Assembly: GCF_900112845.1 (NCBI RefSeq)
Contig: NZ_FONG01000029.1
Span: 25,598 to 89,597 of the forward strand
DNA length: 64,000 bases
Reading direction: 5' to 3'
Origin: Actinacidiphila alni
GTDB lineage: Bacteria; Actinomycetota; Actinomycetes; Streptomycetales; Streptomycetaceae
Position numbers and translations under genes: made by a program. How positions within the stretch are numbered: the first letter of the stretch is position 1; each line of letters begins with the position of its first letter. A model generated the notes under the pieces. It was given only the letters and a program-made list of their open reading frames with translations, searched no databases and was not told the DNA's origin. This document shows positions 25,923 through 35,463 of the stretch, piece after piece.

Positions 25923-26528
25923 ATGGCTCGATGGGAACCGGGAACACCGGAACGGCTGCAGAAGGCCGCGCTCGAACTGTTCGCCGCCCAGGGATTCGAG
26001 CAGACGACCACGCTGGAGATCGCGCAGTCGGTGGGCGTGACCGAGCGCACCTTCTTCCGGCACTTCAGCGACAAACGCGAAGTGCTCTTCCACGGGCAGC
26101 AGAGCTTCGAGCAGGCATTCGTCGACGGGGTGGAGGCGGCGCCGCCGGACGCGCCCGCGATGGACGCCGTCGCCCGCTCCCTGCGCTCGGCGGCATCCTT
26201 CTTCCCCGAGGAGCGGCGGCCCTACTCCCGCATCCGGCAGTCCGTCATCGACGCCAATCCGGCGCTCCAGGAGCGGGAGCTGCACAAGCTGTCCCGGCTC
26301 GCCGTGACCGTCGCCGCGGCCCTGCGGGCCAGGGGAGTGGACGACCTCGCGGCGACCGTCGCGGCGCAGACCGGCGCGTCCCTGTTCGGCGTCGCGTTCT
26401 CCCGGTGGATCAAGGAGGACGAGCGGCGCACGCTGGCTGACATCGCCGACGACGTCCTGCGCGAGCTGACCGTCCTCACCCGGCAGGCCGACCCGGAAGC
26501 GGGGGCGCGGACGCACCCGAGGCCGTGA
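25923..26528 (+). CDS. TetR-family transcriptional regulator
   Basis: A 201-residue repressor. The N-terminal TetR helix-turn-helix is clear: ALELFAAQGFEQTTTLEIAQSVGVTERTFFRHFSDKREVLF (about residues 16-56). The C-terminal ligand domain has a conserved-looking acyl-CoA-type layout (RSLRSAASFF and SLFGVAFSRW). It lies divergent from the epimerase gene over the paired operator elements. The ligand is unknown. ATG at 25923 starts immediately before the domain; no strong ribosome site is seen, and the transcript may be nearly leaderless. Confidence 0.9.
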   Translation: MARWEPGTPERLQKAALELFAAQGFEQTTTLEIAQSVGVTERTFFRHFSDKREVLFHGQQSFEQAFVDGVEAAPPDAPAMDAVARSLRSAASFFPEERRPYSRIRQSVIDANPALQERELHKLSRLAVTVAAALRARGVDDLAATVAAQTGASLFGVAFSRWIKEDERRTLADIADDVLRELTVLTRQADPEAGARTHPRP

Positions 26529-26532
26529 ACGG

Positions 26533-26558
26533 GGCGGGCGCGCCCGGCCGCGCCCGCC
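26533..26558. terminator. Hairpin between TetR and GH31 genes
   Basis: GGCGGGCGCG (26533-26542) pairs with 26549-26558 around a six-base loop, between two convergent genes. Confidence 0.6.
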
Positions 26559-26589
26559 ACAAGACGTGCCCCGCCCCCGGCGGCGCCCG

Positions 26590-29500
26590 TCAGCCGAGCC
26601 GGAAGCGCTGCGCCGCCGTCCCGTTGCAGTCCCACAGTTGCAGCGGATCCCCGGCCTTCTGACCGTTGTCCTTGTCGTCGAGGCAGCGGCCCGACTGCGG
26701 GTTGAACAAGGTCCCGTCGGCCCGGCTCTCCCACACCTGGGCGCCCGTACCGTTGCAGTCCCACAGCTGGGTCCGCGTGCCGTTGCCGGTGTTGCCGCCC
26801 ACCGCGTCCAGGCACTTGCCGAAGGTCCGCAGCGTACGGTCGCCGGGCGCCGACCAGCGCTGCGCGTCGGTGCCGTTGCAGCCGGACAACTGCACGGGCG
26901 TGGTGGACGCCGGATCGGCGTTGGCCACGTCCACGCACAGGGCGCCGGGTCCCGAGACCGCACCGGGCGGCAGCTTCCACAGCTGCGCGGTCACCCCGGC
27001 GCAGTCGTAGAGCTGGAGCTGTACGGCGCCGGGCGTGGTGGTGCCGTCCGGCACGTCGAGGCAGCGGCCCGAGGCCGGATTGAGCAGGCTGCCGTCGGTG
27101 CGGTGCGTCCAGGTCTGCGAAGCGGCCCCCGAGCAGCCCGCGATGCTCACCGGCGTACGGTTCGCGGTCCCGCCGCCGGTGGCCGTCAGGCACTTGCCGA
27201 GGACCCGCACCGTACTGTCGGCCTGGTACGCGACCTGCTGCGCCGCACTGTGGTTGCAGCCCCACAGCTGCGCGGCCGTACCGTCGTCGGCCACCCCGCC
27301 GCGCACGTCGAGGCAGAGCCCGCCGGCGCCGATCACCTCGCCGGACGCCGGATTCGCGGACGCGCTGCCGGACAGCGTCACGGTGTGCGCCGAGCCGAGC
27401 GGGAGCGCGCCCGTCGTCACCGTCACCGTCCTGCGGTTGACGTTCCACGACCACGCGGTCTCCGGTACCTGCACCCCGTCGACCGAAACGGCGGTCGGCG
27501 CCTGCGAGTTGGACAGCCGCAAGGTGTACGCCCGGGAGGTCGGCGCACCGCTGAAGGAACCGGTCTGGGCGCCGATCGTCAGCGTGCGCGCCGCCTCGTT
27601 CCACGACAGCGGCGCCCTGGTGGCCTGCCCGCTGCGGTAACCCGTGCCCTCGCCGGCGTCCGAGTAGAGCGAGAAGGAGCCGTCGGCGCCCGCGGCGACA
27701 TTGACCGTCACCTGGGTCAACGGCCGCTGCCCCTGGTTGTCGACGTAGTCGGTGCGGGTGGTGAGGATGCCGCCGGCCTTGATCAGCACCGGCATCTGGG
27801 ACAGCGGATCGGTGATGGTGACGGTGGCGGGCCCGGTGTAGGTGCGGCCGGTGAAGTAGTCCGTCCAGCTCCCCGGCGGCACCCACACCGACGCGGAGCC
27901 GTTGCCGTTCGCGTCATTGGGCGAGGTGATCGGCGCGACCAGGACGTCGTCGCCGTACAGATACTCCCCGGTCGCGCTGTAGGCGGCGTCCTGCGTCGGG
28001 TAGTCGAGATACAGCGGCCGGACGATGGGCACACCCGTCGCGTTCGCCCGCTCGGCGAGCGTGTACGTGTACGGGACCAGCGCCTCGCGCAGCCGCAGGA
28101 AGGACTCGGCGCTGGCCGCGGCCGCGCCGGTGTAGTTCCACGGCAGCCGGTCGCCGTGGTCGGAGTGCAGCCGGTCCACCGGCTGGAAGGTGCCGAACTG
28201 CACCCAGCGGGCGTACAGATCGTCGGCGAGATGGCCGCCGTGGAAGCTGCCGATGTCATGGCTGACATTGGAGATCCCGGCCGCGGCCTCGGCCGCGGTG
28301 AACTTCGCCTCGAAGGCCAGCATGTCCCAGGTCGCGGGCGTGTCACCGGTGAACTGCATCGAATTGCGCCGCTCGGACCACGGCCCGATCGGGTAGCTGC
28401 TGTCGTCGCCGCCCTCCTCCGAGCCGCCGATCCGGGCGAAGGAGAAGCCGCGCAGCCCCTTGGCCTCTGCGTCGTCCACATACGCCTGGTTGATCAGATT
28501 GTCCGGACCCACATGCGGGTCGGACGCGGTGGAGGCGCCGCAGTTGGTGCAGTAGTCCAGCCACCACTCCCGGACGCCCTGCTGCTCGAAGGGCTGGTGC
28601 AGATCGAGATAGGCCGCCAGGTGCGCCGGGTTGGACCAGTCGAAGGCGTACGTGCTGCCGCCGTCCGGAAGCAGGCCGCCCGCACGGGAGTTGGCCGCCG
28701 CGAACTTCGGGTCGCTGCTGTCGATGGTCGGGTGGATGTTCATCGACACCGAAAGGCCCTGCTGCTTGGTCCAGTTCAGGAAGCCCTGCGGATCGGGGAA
28801 GAGGGTGCTGTTCCAGTTCCAGCCGTTCCACTGCGTCGGCGACTTCCAGTCGGTGTCCACCACCAGCCAGTCGATCGGCGTGTTCGTGCTGCGGAAGGTG
28901 GGCAGCAGCGAATTCTCGTAGTCGGCCGTCGAGTAGCCGTAGTAGCGCGAGTACCACACGCCGTACGCCGACTCCGGCAGCAGATTGGTGCCGCCCGTCA
29001 GGGAGTTGAGGTCGGCGAGACCCTGCTTGTAGTTCTGGCCGTAGCCGAAGAAGTAGCCGTCCTGGTACGGCTGCGCGCCGTGCGAGGGCCGGTCGGTCAC
29101 CGTGTGCGAACCCGACAGCAGGGCCGTGCGGGTGTCGTCCAGCAGATACCAGCCGTCGCGGTCCAGGATCCCCGGGTGCTCGGGCACCGGCAGGGTCGCC
29201 GGATTGTCCAGCGTCCGTGACCAGCCGCCGAGGGTGTTCGTCGGGCCCGCGCCGTAGCCGGTCGTGGTCAGCGCCGTCGAGGCGGCCGGGTAGGTCGTGG
29301 TGCCAACCGGTGTGACCGCCAGGCTGTCGATGTTGACCCGGCCGGTGTCACCGGAATTCTGCACGATGCTCAGCGTGTTGGTCCCGGCGGTCAGATGCAC
29401 CGTGGTGAACGCGGTCGACCAGGCGTTCCACGACGAGGTGGCGGGCAGGCTGAGCGCCGGGCCCGCGGCCGAACCGACCCGCGTGGACAGGGTGCCCGTG

Positions 29501-30144
29501 CCGCCCGCCGCGTTGGAATAACGTACCCACAGCCGGTAGTCGCCGGTCGACGGCACCGCCGAGACGTCCTGCGTCAGGCCGCTGCCGGTGTGCTCGTAAC
29601 CGGCCACGAAGCCGGAACCGGTGTGCCCGGTGTGGTCGTAGGCGGTGACGCCGTAGCCGCTGAGCAGCGAATTCTCGCCCTCGCAGGCCGAGTTGACGGT
29701 GCAGTAGGAGGGGAACGCCGGTTTGGCGGTCACCCCGGTGCCCGCCATCGTCACCGTGAGGTTGGCCGCCGTGAAGGGGCCGCTGCCCTGCTTGTAGCGC
29801 AACGTGAGCCCGGACGTCGTGATCTCGCGGTAGCCGTCCGCGCTGACGTCCGTGGTGAAGTCCGGTACGGGGAAGGACCGGTTGACGGCGTTGAAGGTCG
29901 TCCCGTTCTGGAAGGCGCCGTCACCCGCGTACTCCAGCCGCACCAGGGTCGGGCTCAGCACCTCGAACCGCGCGTTCCCGTCGGTGACGACGGGACTCGC
30001 CGCCGCGGCCCGCGCCGCCGGCGCGGCCTGCTGCGCCACCGCGCTGTCGACGGCCGCGACCGACAACAGCGCCAGACATGAACTCAGCGCCAGCGCCCGG
30101 CTCCTGCGGAGCGAGAGCAGCGTTCCGATGCGGCGTGGGCGCAT
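26590..30144 (-). CDS. Secreted GH31 alpha-glycosidase with CBM35-like and ricin modules
   Basis: An 1184-residue exported enzyme. Signal peptide about 1-37. The N-terminal sandwich is interrupted by a CBM35-like module (about 150-280, starting at CEGENSLLSGYG). The GH31 barrel has the nucleophile in WWLDYC (D530) and the acid/base in FTGDTPATWDML (D601). A beta-sandwich with DYVDNQGQRPLTQ follows, then a bacterial Ig-like stretch and two ricin-type beta-trefoils (about 915-1184). The ATG at 30144 fits best, with GGAAGG seven bases upstream. The GH31 subgroup is not the typical GH31 glucosidase with WxDMNE; substrate may be an alpha-glucan or alpha-galactoside. Controlled by the operator at 30241. 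Confidence 0.85.
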   Translation of the reverse strand: MRPRRIGTLLSLRRSRALALSSCLALLSVAAVDSAVAQQAAPAARAAAASPVVTDGNARFEVLSPTLVRLEYAGDGAFQNGTTFNAVNRSFPVPDFTTDVSADGYREITTSGLTLRYKQGSGPFTAANLTVTMAGTGVTAKPAFPSYCTVNSACEGENSLLSGYGVTAYDHTGHTGSGFVAGYEHTGSGLTQDVSAVPSTGDYRLWVRYSNAAGGTGTLSTRVGSAAGPALSLPATSSWNAWSTAFTTVHLTAGTNTLSIVQNSGDTGRVNIDSLAVTPVGTTTYPAASTALTTTGYGAGPTNTLGGWSRTLDNPATLPVPEHPGILDRDGWYLLDDTRTALLSGSHTVTDRPSHGAQPYQDGYFFGYGQNYKQGLADLNSLTGGTNLLPESAYGVWYSRYYGYSTADYENSLLPTFRSTNTPIDWLVVDTDWKSPTQWNGWNWNSTLFPDPQGFLNWTKQQGLSVSMNIHPTIDSSDPKFAAANSRAGGLLPDGGSTYAFDWSNPAHLAAYLDLHQPFEQQGVREWWLDYCTNCGASTASDPHVGPDNLINQAYVDDAEAKGLRGFSFARIGGSEEGGDDSSYPIGPWSERRNSMQFTGDTPATWDMLAFEAKFTAAEAAAGISNVSHDIGSFHGGHLADDLYARWVQFGTFQPVDRLHSDHGDRLPWNYTGAAAASAESFLRLREALVPYTYTLAERANATGVPIVRPLYLDYPTQDAAYSATGEYLYGDDVLVAPITSPNDANGNGSASVWVPPGSWTDYFTGRTYTGPATVTITDPLSQMPVLIKAGGILTTRTDYVDNQGQRPLTQVTVNVAAGADGSFSLYSDAGEGTGYRSGQATRAPLSWNEAARTLTIGAQTGSFSGAPTSRAYTLRLSNSQAPTAVSVDGVQVPETAWSWNVNRRTVTVTTGALPLGSAHTVTLSGSASANPASGEVIGAGGLCLDVRGGVADDGTAAQLWGCNHSAAQQVAYQADSTVRVLGKCLTATGGGTANRTPVSIAGCSGAASQTWTHRTDGSLLNPASGRCLDVPDGTTTPGAVQLQLYDCAGVTAQLWKLPPGAVSGPGALCVDVANADPASTTPVQLSGCNGTDAQRWSAPGDRTLRTFGKCLDAVGGNTGNGTRTQLWDCNGTGAQVWESRADGTLFNPQSGRCLDDKDNGQKAGDPLQLWDCNGTAAQRFRLG

Positions 30145-30240
30145 GGGCATGCCTTCCGTAGTCCCCGAACGTGCCTGACATCGTTGTCCGTCGCCCAACT
30201 CGCCGCGTCGGCGCCTGAGTTGAACGGTGTTGCGAGGTAC

Positions 30241-30283
30241 GAGAGCGCTCTCTGAAGTTAGCCACTGGTCGCGTACGCGTCAA
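30241..30283 (-). promoter_or_regulatory. GH31 promoter with LacI-type operator GAGAGCGCTCTC
   Basis: On the minus strand, TTGACG (30283-30278), 17 bases, then TAACTT (30260-30255) form a strong sigma-70-type promoter. The palindrome GAGAGCGCTCTC (30241-30252) follows immediately and would cover the transcription start, a classic repressor position. The identical palindrome precedes the 14266 gene. Confidence 0.8.
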
Positions 30284-30455
30284 CGCACCGTGCGCTTGGC
30301 CGTACGCCGCCCGGGGACGGGGCCCACCGTCCGGTCACTCGCCTGTGCGTCGCCGCAGCATGCGCGGGTAGGAGCAAGCCACATCGAGGCGTCGGCCGCC
30401 GACAACCGCGCGGCCCGAGCCGAAGGACCACTCCGGGGGAGAGGAGGACCACGCA

Positions 30456-31892
30456 ATGCCCGACGGCCCGGCCGACACGGCGCCACCGTCCGACTCGCCG
30501 CCCCCCGAGCAGCCGCAGACCGCCCGAAAGACACCGCATACGGTGCCCGGCCAGAAGCCGAGGACGGCTAAGCCCGCCGCACGGCCATCCGACGGCGCGC
30601 CGCCGCCCCCGCCCGCGAGCCCGGCCCCGGGACCGACCGAAGAACCGGCCCCGGCTCCACACGCGGACGTGACCCCCGGCGAATGGTCCCCGGCCGCGGA
30701 CGGACCCTTGGATCCGTCGAGCCCCGACCTCGACGAAGCCTCGGACACCACCGAATACTCAGCTTCGGACGCCACCTCCGACGTGCCCAATCGGCCCTCC
30801 CCTTCTGTGGCGGAGCGCCGCCCCCGCCCCTCCGCGGCGGCCCGCCGTGTCAGCCCGAAGCCGACCGCAGGTCATCCCTCCTGGTTCCAGACCGGCTTCG
30901 GTCTCGCGCTCGGGGCGATCCTGGCCTGGCTTCTGGTGCAGACGGTGCTCAAGCTCAGTGAGCTGCTGACGCTGCTGCTGCTCTCGGTGTTCATCGCGGT
31001 CAGCCTCGAACCGGTGGTGGCGTGGCTCGGGCGGCTCGGGTTGCGGCGGGGCTGGTCGGTCGCGGCGGTGGTGGCCGCGTTCGCCGGGCTCTTGGCCGGC
31101 TTCCTCGCCCTGATCATCCCGCCGGTCACGGACGCGGTGAACGCGCTGACCGATGGGATTCCCCGCTGGCGGCAGCAGCTCCACGACCACCACTCCGCCC
31201 TCGGCCGCCTGGAGGACCACTACCACGTGCTGGAGAAGGCGCAGTCGGCCCTGGGCTCCGGCGGCGCCTCGCAGGTGGCCGGCGGTGTGCTGGGCGCGGG
31301 CCAGCTGGTGATCAGCCTGGTGACCTCCGCGGTCATCGTCGTCACCGTGACCCTCTATGTGATGGCGGGCCTGCCCACGATCAAGCAGTTCTGCTTCCGC
31401 TTCGTGCCCGGCAGCCGCCGGCCGCGGGTGGAAACCATCACCGAGGAGATCCTCAGCCGGGTGGGCCGTTACATGCTCGGCAACATCGTCACCTCGGCGA
31501 TCGCCGGCCTCGCCACCTTCATCTGGTGCGAGGTCGTGGGCGTGCCTTACGCGGCCGCGCTCGGATTCTTCGTGGCCCTGATGGACATGATTCCGGTCAT
31601 CGGCTCGACGATCGGCGGCGTCGTGGTGAGCCTGGTGGCGCTGATCGTCTCCTTCCCGGTGGCGCTGATCACCGCGGCCTTCTACATCGGCTTCCGCGTC
31701 GCCGAGGACTACCTGATCATGCCGCGGGCGATGAAATTCGCCGTGGACGTGCACCCGGTGGTGACCGTCGTCGCGGTGCTCGCCGGAGGCTCCCTGCTCG
31801 GCGTCATCGGCGGCCTGGTCGCGATCCCGGCCGCCGTCGCGCTCGGCATCGTGCTGGACGAGTACGTCTTCCCGCGCACCGACGCGTCCTGA
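30456..31892 (+). CDS. AI-2E family transporter-like membrane protein
   Basis: A 478-residue membrane protein. The first 135 residues are Pro/Ala/Ser-rich and charged, probably disordered and cytoplasmic. The rest is the AI-2E/PerM/YdiK fold, with about seven helices: GLALGAILAWLLVQTVLKLSELLTLLL, LIIPPVTDAVN, then ALGFFVALMDMIPVIGSTIGG and RVAEDYLIMPRAMKFAVDVHPVVTVVAVLAGGSLLG. Family members export small molecules or antiport Na+; no substrate is known here. The ATG at 30456 follows GGGAGAGGAGG (30437-30447). It ends before a strong hairpin. Confidence 0.88.
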   Translation: MPDGPADTAPPSDSPPPEQPQTARKTPHTVPGQKPRTAKPAARPSDGAPPPPPASPAPGPTEEPAPAPHADVTPGEWSPAADGPLDPSSPDLDEASDTTEYSASDATSDVPNRPSPSVAERRPRPSAAARRVSPKPTAGHPSWFQTGFGLALGAILAWLLVQTVLKLSELLTLLLLSVFIAVSLEPVVAWLGRLGLRRGWSVAAVVAAFAGLLAGFLALIIPPVTDAVNALTDGIPRWRQQLHDHHSALGRLEDHYHVLEKAQSALGSGGASQVAGGVLGAGQLVISLVTSAVIVVTVTLYVMAGLPTIKQFCFRFVPGSRRPRVETITEEILSRVGRYMLGNIVTSAIAGLATFIWCEVVGVPYAAALGFFVALMDMIPVIGSTIGGVVVSLVALIVSFPVALITAAFYIGFRVAEDYLIMPRAMKFAVDVHPVVTVVAVLAGGSLLGVIGGLVAIPAAVALGIVLDEYVFPRTDAS

Positions 31893-31903
31893 TGCAAACG
31901 TAC

Positions 31904-31939
31904 GGGCGGGCCCGCGGAGGAATCTCCGTGGGCCCGCCC
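31904..31939. terminator. Hairpin between transporter and small gene
   Basis: A 16-bp stem (31904-31919 with 31924-31939, one G-U pair) and a four-base loop lies between convergent genes. Confidence 0.75.
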
Positions 31940-31964
31940 ACCGTGCCGCTGTGGCACGGACCGG

Positions 31965-32207
31965 TCAGTCGGTCACCACGACCTGCCAGACGATCGCCAG
32001 CCTCGGCGCCTCCAGCAGCACCCAGTGGGCGTGCATCCCGGGCAGCACCTCCGCCCGCAGACCGACGCCGTCCGGCGTCCCGACACCCGCCGCCGAGGCG
32101 TCCGACAGCCGGTCGAGCGCGGCATGGATCTCCTCCTGCCGCTCCGGCCCGTACGTGCCCAGTTCTCTCGCGACCTCAGCCGTGGTCGTCACCCGTACCC
32201 CGCTCAC
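31965..32207 (-). CDS. Small hypothetical protein (RelE-like size)
   Basis: An 80-residue protein that starts with GTG, with AAAGGTGAG upstream. It is not clearly similar to a named family. A helix with VARELGTYGPERQEEIHAAL is followed by strand-like segments (GLRAEVLPG, HWVLLEAPRLAIVWQVVVTD), which resembles the alpha/beta layout of RelE/ParE-type toxins. The small acidic protein gene at 32356 lies 148 bases upstream on the same strand, which could be an antitoxin, but neither assignment is secure. Confidence 0.5.
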   Translation of the reverse strand: MSGVRVTTTAEVARELGTYGPERQEEIHAALDRLSDASAAGVGTPDGVGLRAEVLPGMHAHWVLLEAPRLAIVWQVVVTD

Positions 32208-32355
32208 GTGCTCACCTTTCCCGCGAAGCGACTCTGGATTCTCGCCTGTCCGCGAAGGTGCTGGTCAAACCGCACCGCGCCGGACGCCGACCGCCGGCCG
32301 CCCGACGACGGCGAGGCGGTCTGCTGGCGGGACCGTCCCGGACGGACTCGCCGCC

Positions 32356-32523
32356 TCACGGCGTGTCCCCGGACGTGGTCTCCTCGGTGGTCTGCCGTCG
32401 CTCCTCCTCGACAGCCTCGCCGTACGCCGCGAGAACCTCGTCCATCACCTCGTCCTCCAGGCTCTCCCTCTGGTAGATCGTCTTGTCCTCGGCGGATGCG
32501 CTCGTCTCATCGCTCATGCGCAT
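32356..32523 (-). CDS. Small acidic hypothetical protein
   Basis: A 55-residue, strongly acidic protein (MRMSDETSASAEDK to TTSGDTP) with one probable helix, YQRESLEDEVMDEVLAAYGEAVEEERRQ. No family was recognised. The ATG at 32523 has GGGGAA upstream; an alternative ATG lies at 32517. Codon usage fits the host. It may be paired with the 80-residue gene downstream. Confidence 0.5.
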   Translation of the reverse strand: MRMSDETSASAEDKTIYQRESLEDEVMDEVLAAYGEAVEEERRQTTEETTSGDTP

Positions 32524-32649
32524 CGTGTTTCCCCAGGTTTCAAGGTGACGCCGCCGGGCGCGCACCGATTGCACGAAGCGGACCACGCGGGACGCGGGAC
32601 GTTGAATCTTGTGCCTTTAGGCCCTCGCGGCGTTTGTCGTGCGGCCGTC

Positions 32650-32679
32650 TTGACGCTCAATCAAACATGACCCCACACT
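32650..32679 (+). promoter_or_regulatory. Possible promoter of the GH97 gene
   Basis: TTGACG (32650-32655), 18 bases, CACACT (32674-32679). The -35 is good and the -10 poor. The spacer holds GCTCAATCAAACATG; GCTCAATGA recurs in the GH27 upstream region near 36727, so a shared activator or repressor is possible. The rest of the gap 32524-32787 shows nothing else. Confidence 0.4.
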
Positions 32680-32787
32680 GTCGCGCAGCCTTGCCCAAGG
32701 TCTCGGCCGCGCGCCCGGCACCGCACACGGCGCCGTACCGACGAAGTCCTGCCCCCCACTGGCGAAGCACTGGCAAAGGACCACGCG

Positions 32788-35406
32788 ATGCAACGACTCC
32801 TGCGCACCCTCGCACCGCTGTGGGTGCTCGCCCTGCTGGCCGCCGCACTGGTCGTGACCGCGCTGCCCGCCCAGGCGGCCACCGGCTGGACCGTCACCGG
32901 CCCGTCCGCGAACTCCCCGACGGCCGCCCAAATCACCCTGGAAAACGGCACGTTGACCTTCGCCGCCACCAGCCGCGGCCAGAGCGTGCTGTCACCGTCC
33001 CCGATCGGGATCCGCACCGGCGCCGCCGACCTCACGAGGAATCTGACCTTCCTCGGGCGCAGCGACCGCACCGTGACCGAGTCGTACGCCATGACCACCG
33101 GCAAGAGCAGCCACCGCTCCACGGCCTACACCGAGTCCACCCTGTCGTTCTCCGGCGACGGCGGCTCCCGCCTCGACGTCGTGGTCCGCGCCTCCGACAC
33201 CGGCGTCGCGTACCGCTACGTCCTTCCGGGCAGCGGATCGGTGACCGTGACCGGTGAGGCGTCGTCCTGGACCGTACCGTCCGCCTCGCCCGCGTGGCTG
33301 GTGCCGCCCGACCAGGAGGACCAGGGCCAGTGGTTCGGCACCACCGCGGGCGGCGCGCCGGCCAACACCTACCACCTGCCCGCGCTCTTCCAGTCAGGCG
33401 GCGCGTACGCGCTGGTCGCCGAGACCGACCTCGACGGCCGCTACGCCGCCTCTTACCTGGAGCACACCGCGGGCAGCGCGACGTACACCGTCCGGCTGGC
33501 GAGTTCCGTGACCGCCTCGCTGCCGCTGTCCACACCGTGGCGTACCGCCTCGCTGGGCTCGCTCGCCGAGGTCACCCAGTCCACGATCGTCGACGACCTG
33601 GCCACCCCCTCGAAGGTCGCGGACACCTCCTGGATCAAGCCCGGCGCGGTCGCCTGGTCCTGGCTGACCGAGCACGGCAGCCCGTCCAGCGAGGCCCGGC
33701 AGAAGCAGTACATCGACTTCGCCCAGCGCCAGGGCTGGGGCTACGTACTGATCGACGAGGGCTGGTCGTCCTCCTGGGTGCCCGACGTCGTCTCCTACGC
33801 CAGGGCCCACGGCGTCCAGGTCATCCTGTGGTTCAACTCCGCCGACCTCAAGACGGCCGCGCAGCGCGCCAGTCGGCTGCCGCAGGTGAAGAGCTGGGGC
33901 GTGGCCGGCGTCAAGATCGATTTCATCGACGAGTACACCCAGCCGACCCTGCAGTGGTACGACGCCGTCCTGGCGCAGACCGCCGACCTCAAGCTCATGG
34001 TCAACTTCCACGGCACCGCCATGCCGCGCGGCATGCAGCGCACTTGGCCCCAGGTCGTGGCCGCGGAAGCGGTCTACGGCTCGGAGCAGTTCCACAACCG
34101 CGCCGCTTTCGACACCATCCTGCCCTTCACCCGGAATGTGATCTCCAGCATGGACTTCACCCCGGTCGTGTTCAGCATGACCGGCCGCGACACCACCGAC
34201 GCCCACGAACTGGCCACTTCGGTCGTCTTCGAATCCGGCTGGCAGCACTTCGCCGACAGCCCCGAGAGCTACGAGTCCCACCCCGAGGCGCTGCGCATCC
34301 TCGACCAACTGCCCACCGCCTGGGACGAGACACGACTGCTCGGCGGCAGCCCCGGCAAGGAGGCGTACGTCGCCCGCAGGTCCGGCGGCCGCTGGTTCGT
34401 CGGCGGGATCTCCGCCCTGCCGGCCAAGACCTTCACCGCGCCGCTGTCCTTCCTCGGTACGGGACAGTGGCTGGCTGAGACCGTCCGCGACGGCGCCGCC
34501 GGCCTGACCCACGACACCCGCGTCGTCACCGCCGCCGACACCCTGTCCGTGACCGAGGCCGCCAACGGCGGCTTCACCACCGCCCTGTGCCCCTACACCG
34601 CCGGCATGACCACCTGCGACCCGCACGGCCAGGCCAGCGCGCTCAAGGGCACCCAGTCCGGACTGTGCGCCGACGTGCCGGGCGCCTCGCAGACCAACGG
34701 CACCCGCGTCGCCCTGTGGGACTGCAACGGCCAGACGAACCAGAACTGGACGCTGTCCCCGTCCGGCGAACTGACCGTCTACGGCGGCACGAAGTGCCTG
34801 GGCACCGCGGGTGGCAGTACGGCCGGCGGCGCGGCCGTGGTCATCGACGCCTGCTCGGGCGCCGCCACCCAGCACTGGTCGCTCGGTGCGAACGGCAGCG
34901 TCGTCAATACCGGCTCCGGCAGCTGCCTCGACGCGTACGACAACGGCACCGCCACCGGCACCCCGCTGGAGATCTGGGCGTGCAACGGCCAGGCCAACCA
35001 GAGCTGGACGCGCGCCAACACCACCACCGCCTTCAAGGGCACGCAGTCCGGTCGCTGCCTCGACCTCCCGAACGGCAACCAGGCCAACGGCACCCGCCCC
35101 GCCCTGTGGGACTGCAATGGCGGCACCAACCAGTCCTGGACCTCCACCGTCACCGGCGAGTTGACCGTCTTCGCCAACCGCTGCCTCGACACCGTCGGCG
35201 GCGCCACCGCGGACGGCACCCGCGTCCAGATCCTCGACTGCGACGGCGCCGCCACCCAGCAGTGGCGCGTCCGCTCCGACGGCACGATCGTCAACACCGC
35301 GTCCGGCAGCTGTCTCGACGCGTACGACAACGGCACCGCCAACGGCACCCCGCTGGAGCTGTGGCCCTGCAACGGCGGCACGAACCAGCTCTGGAGCCGT
35401 ATCTGA
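32788..35406 (+). CDS. Secreted GH97 alpha-galactosidase/glucosidase with ricin modules
   Basis: An 872-residue exported enzyme of family GH97. Signal peptide about 1-31. The N-terminal sandwich (TLENGTLTFAA to ASPAWLVP) precedes the barrel, with SWIKPGAVAWSWL, YVLIDEGWSSSW and GVKIDFID. D378 in that last motif matches the nucleophile Asp of the retaining, alpha-galactosidase-like GH97 branch; inverting members have Glu elsewhere. VAAEAVYGSEQF probably gives the acid/base (E427). Two ricin-type trefoils (about 615-872) follow. The ATG at 32788 has AAAGGA upstream. It lies beside GH3 and GH27 genes, suggesting a galactoside-degrading group. Confidence 0.88.
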   Translation: MQRLLRTLAPLWVLALLAAALVVTALPAQAATGWTVTGPSANSPTAAQITLENGTLTFAATSRGQSVLSPSPIGIRTGAADLTRNLTFLGRSDRTVTESYAMTTGKSSHRSTAYTESTLSFSGDGGSRLDVVVRASDTGVAYRYVLPGSGSVTVTGEASSWTVPSASPAWLVPPDQEDQGQWFGTTAGGAPANTYHLPALFQSGGAYALVAETDLDGRYAASYLEHTAGSATYTVRLASSVTASLPLSTPWRTASLGSLAEVTQSTIVDDLATPSKVADTSWIKPGAVAWSWLTEHGSPSSEARQKQYIDFAQRQGWGYVLIDEGWSSSWVPDVVSYARAHGVQVILWFNSADLKTAAQRASRLPQVKSWGVAGVKIDFIDEYTQPTLQWYDAVLAQTADLKLMVNFHGTAMPRGMQRTWPQVVAAEAVYGSEQFHNRAAFDTILPFTRNVISSMDFTPVVFSMTGRDTTDAHELATSVVFESGWQHFADSPESYESHPEALRILDQLPTAWDETRLLGGSPGKEAYVARRSGGRWFVGGISALPAKTFTAPLSFLGTGQWLAETVRDGAAGLTHDTRVVTAADTLSVTEAANGGFTTALCPYTAGMTTCDPHGQASALKGTQSGLCADVPGASQTNGTRVALWDCNGQTNQNWTLSPSGELTVYGGTKCLGTAGGSTAGGAAVVIDACSGAATQHWSLGANGSVVNTGSGSCLDAYDNGTATGTPLEIWACNGQANQSWTRANTTTAFKGTQSGRCLDLPNGNQANGTRPALWDCNGGTNQSWTSTVTGELTVFANRCLDTVGGATADGTRVQILDCDGAATQQWRVRSDGTIVNTASGSCLDAYDNGTANGTPLELWPCNGGTNQLWSRI

Positions 35407-35423
35407 GGACCGGGGGCGTCCCT

Positions 35424-35448
35424 CGCCCGGCCGCCGCGGGGCCGGGCG
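35424..35448. terminator. Hairpin between GH97 and GH3 genes
   Basis: CGCCCGGCC (35424-35432) pairs with 35440-35448 around a seven-base loop, between convergent genes. Confidence 0.6.
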
Positions 35449-35463
35449 GAGGCCGCCCATGGG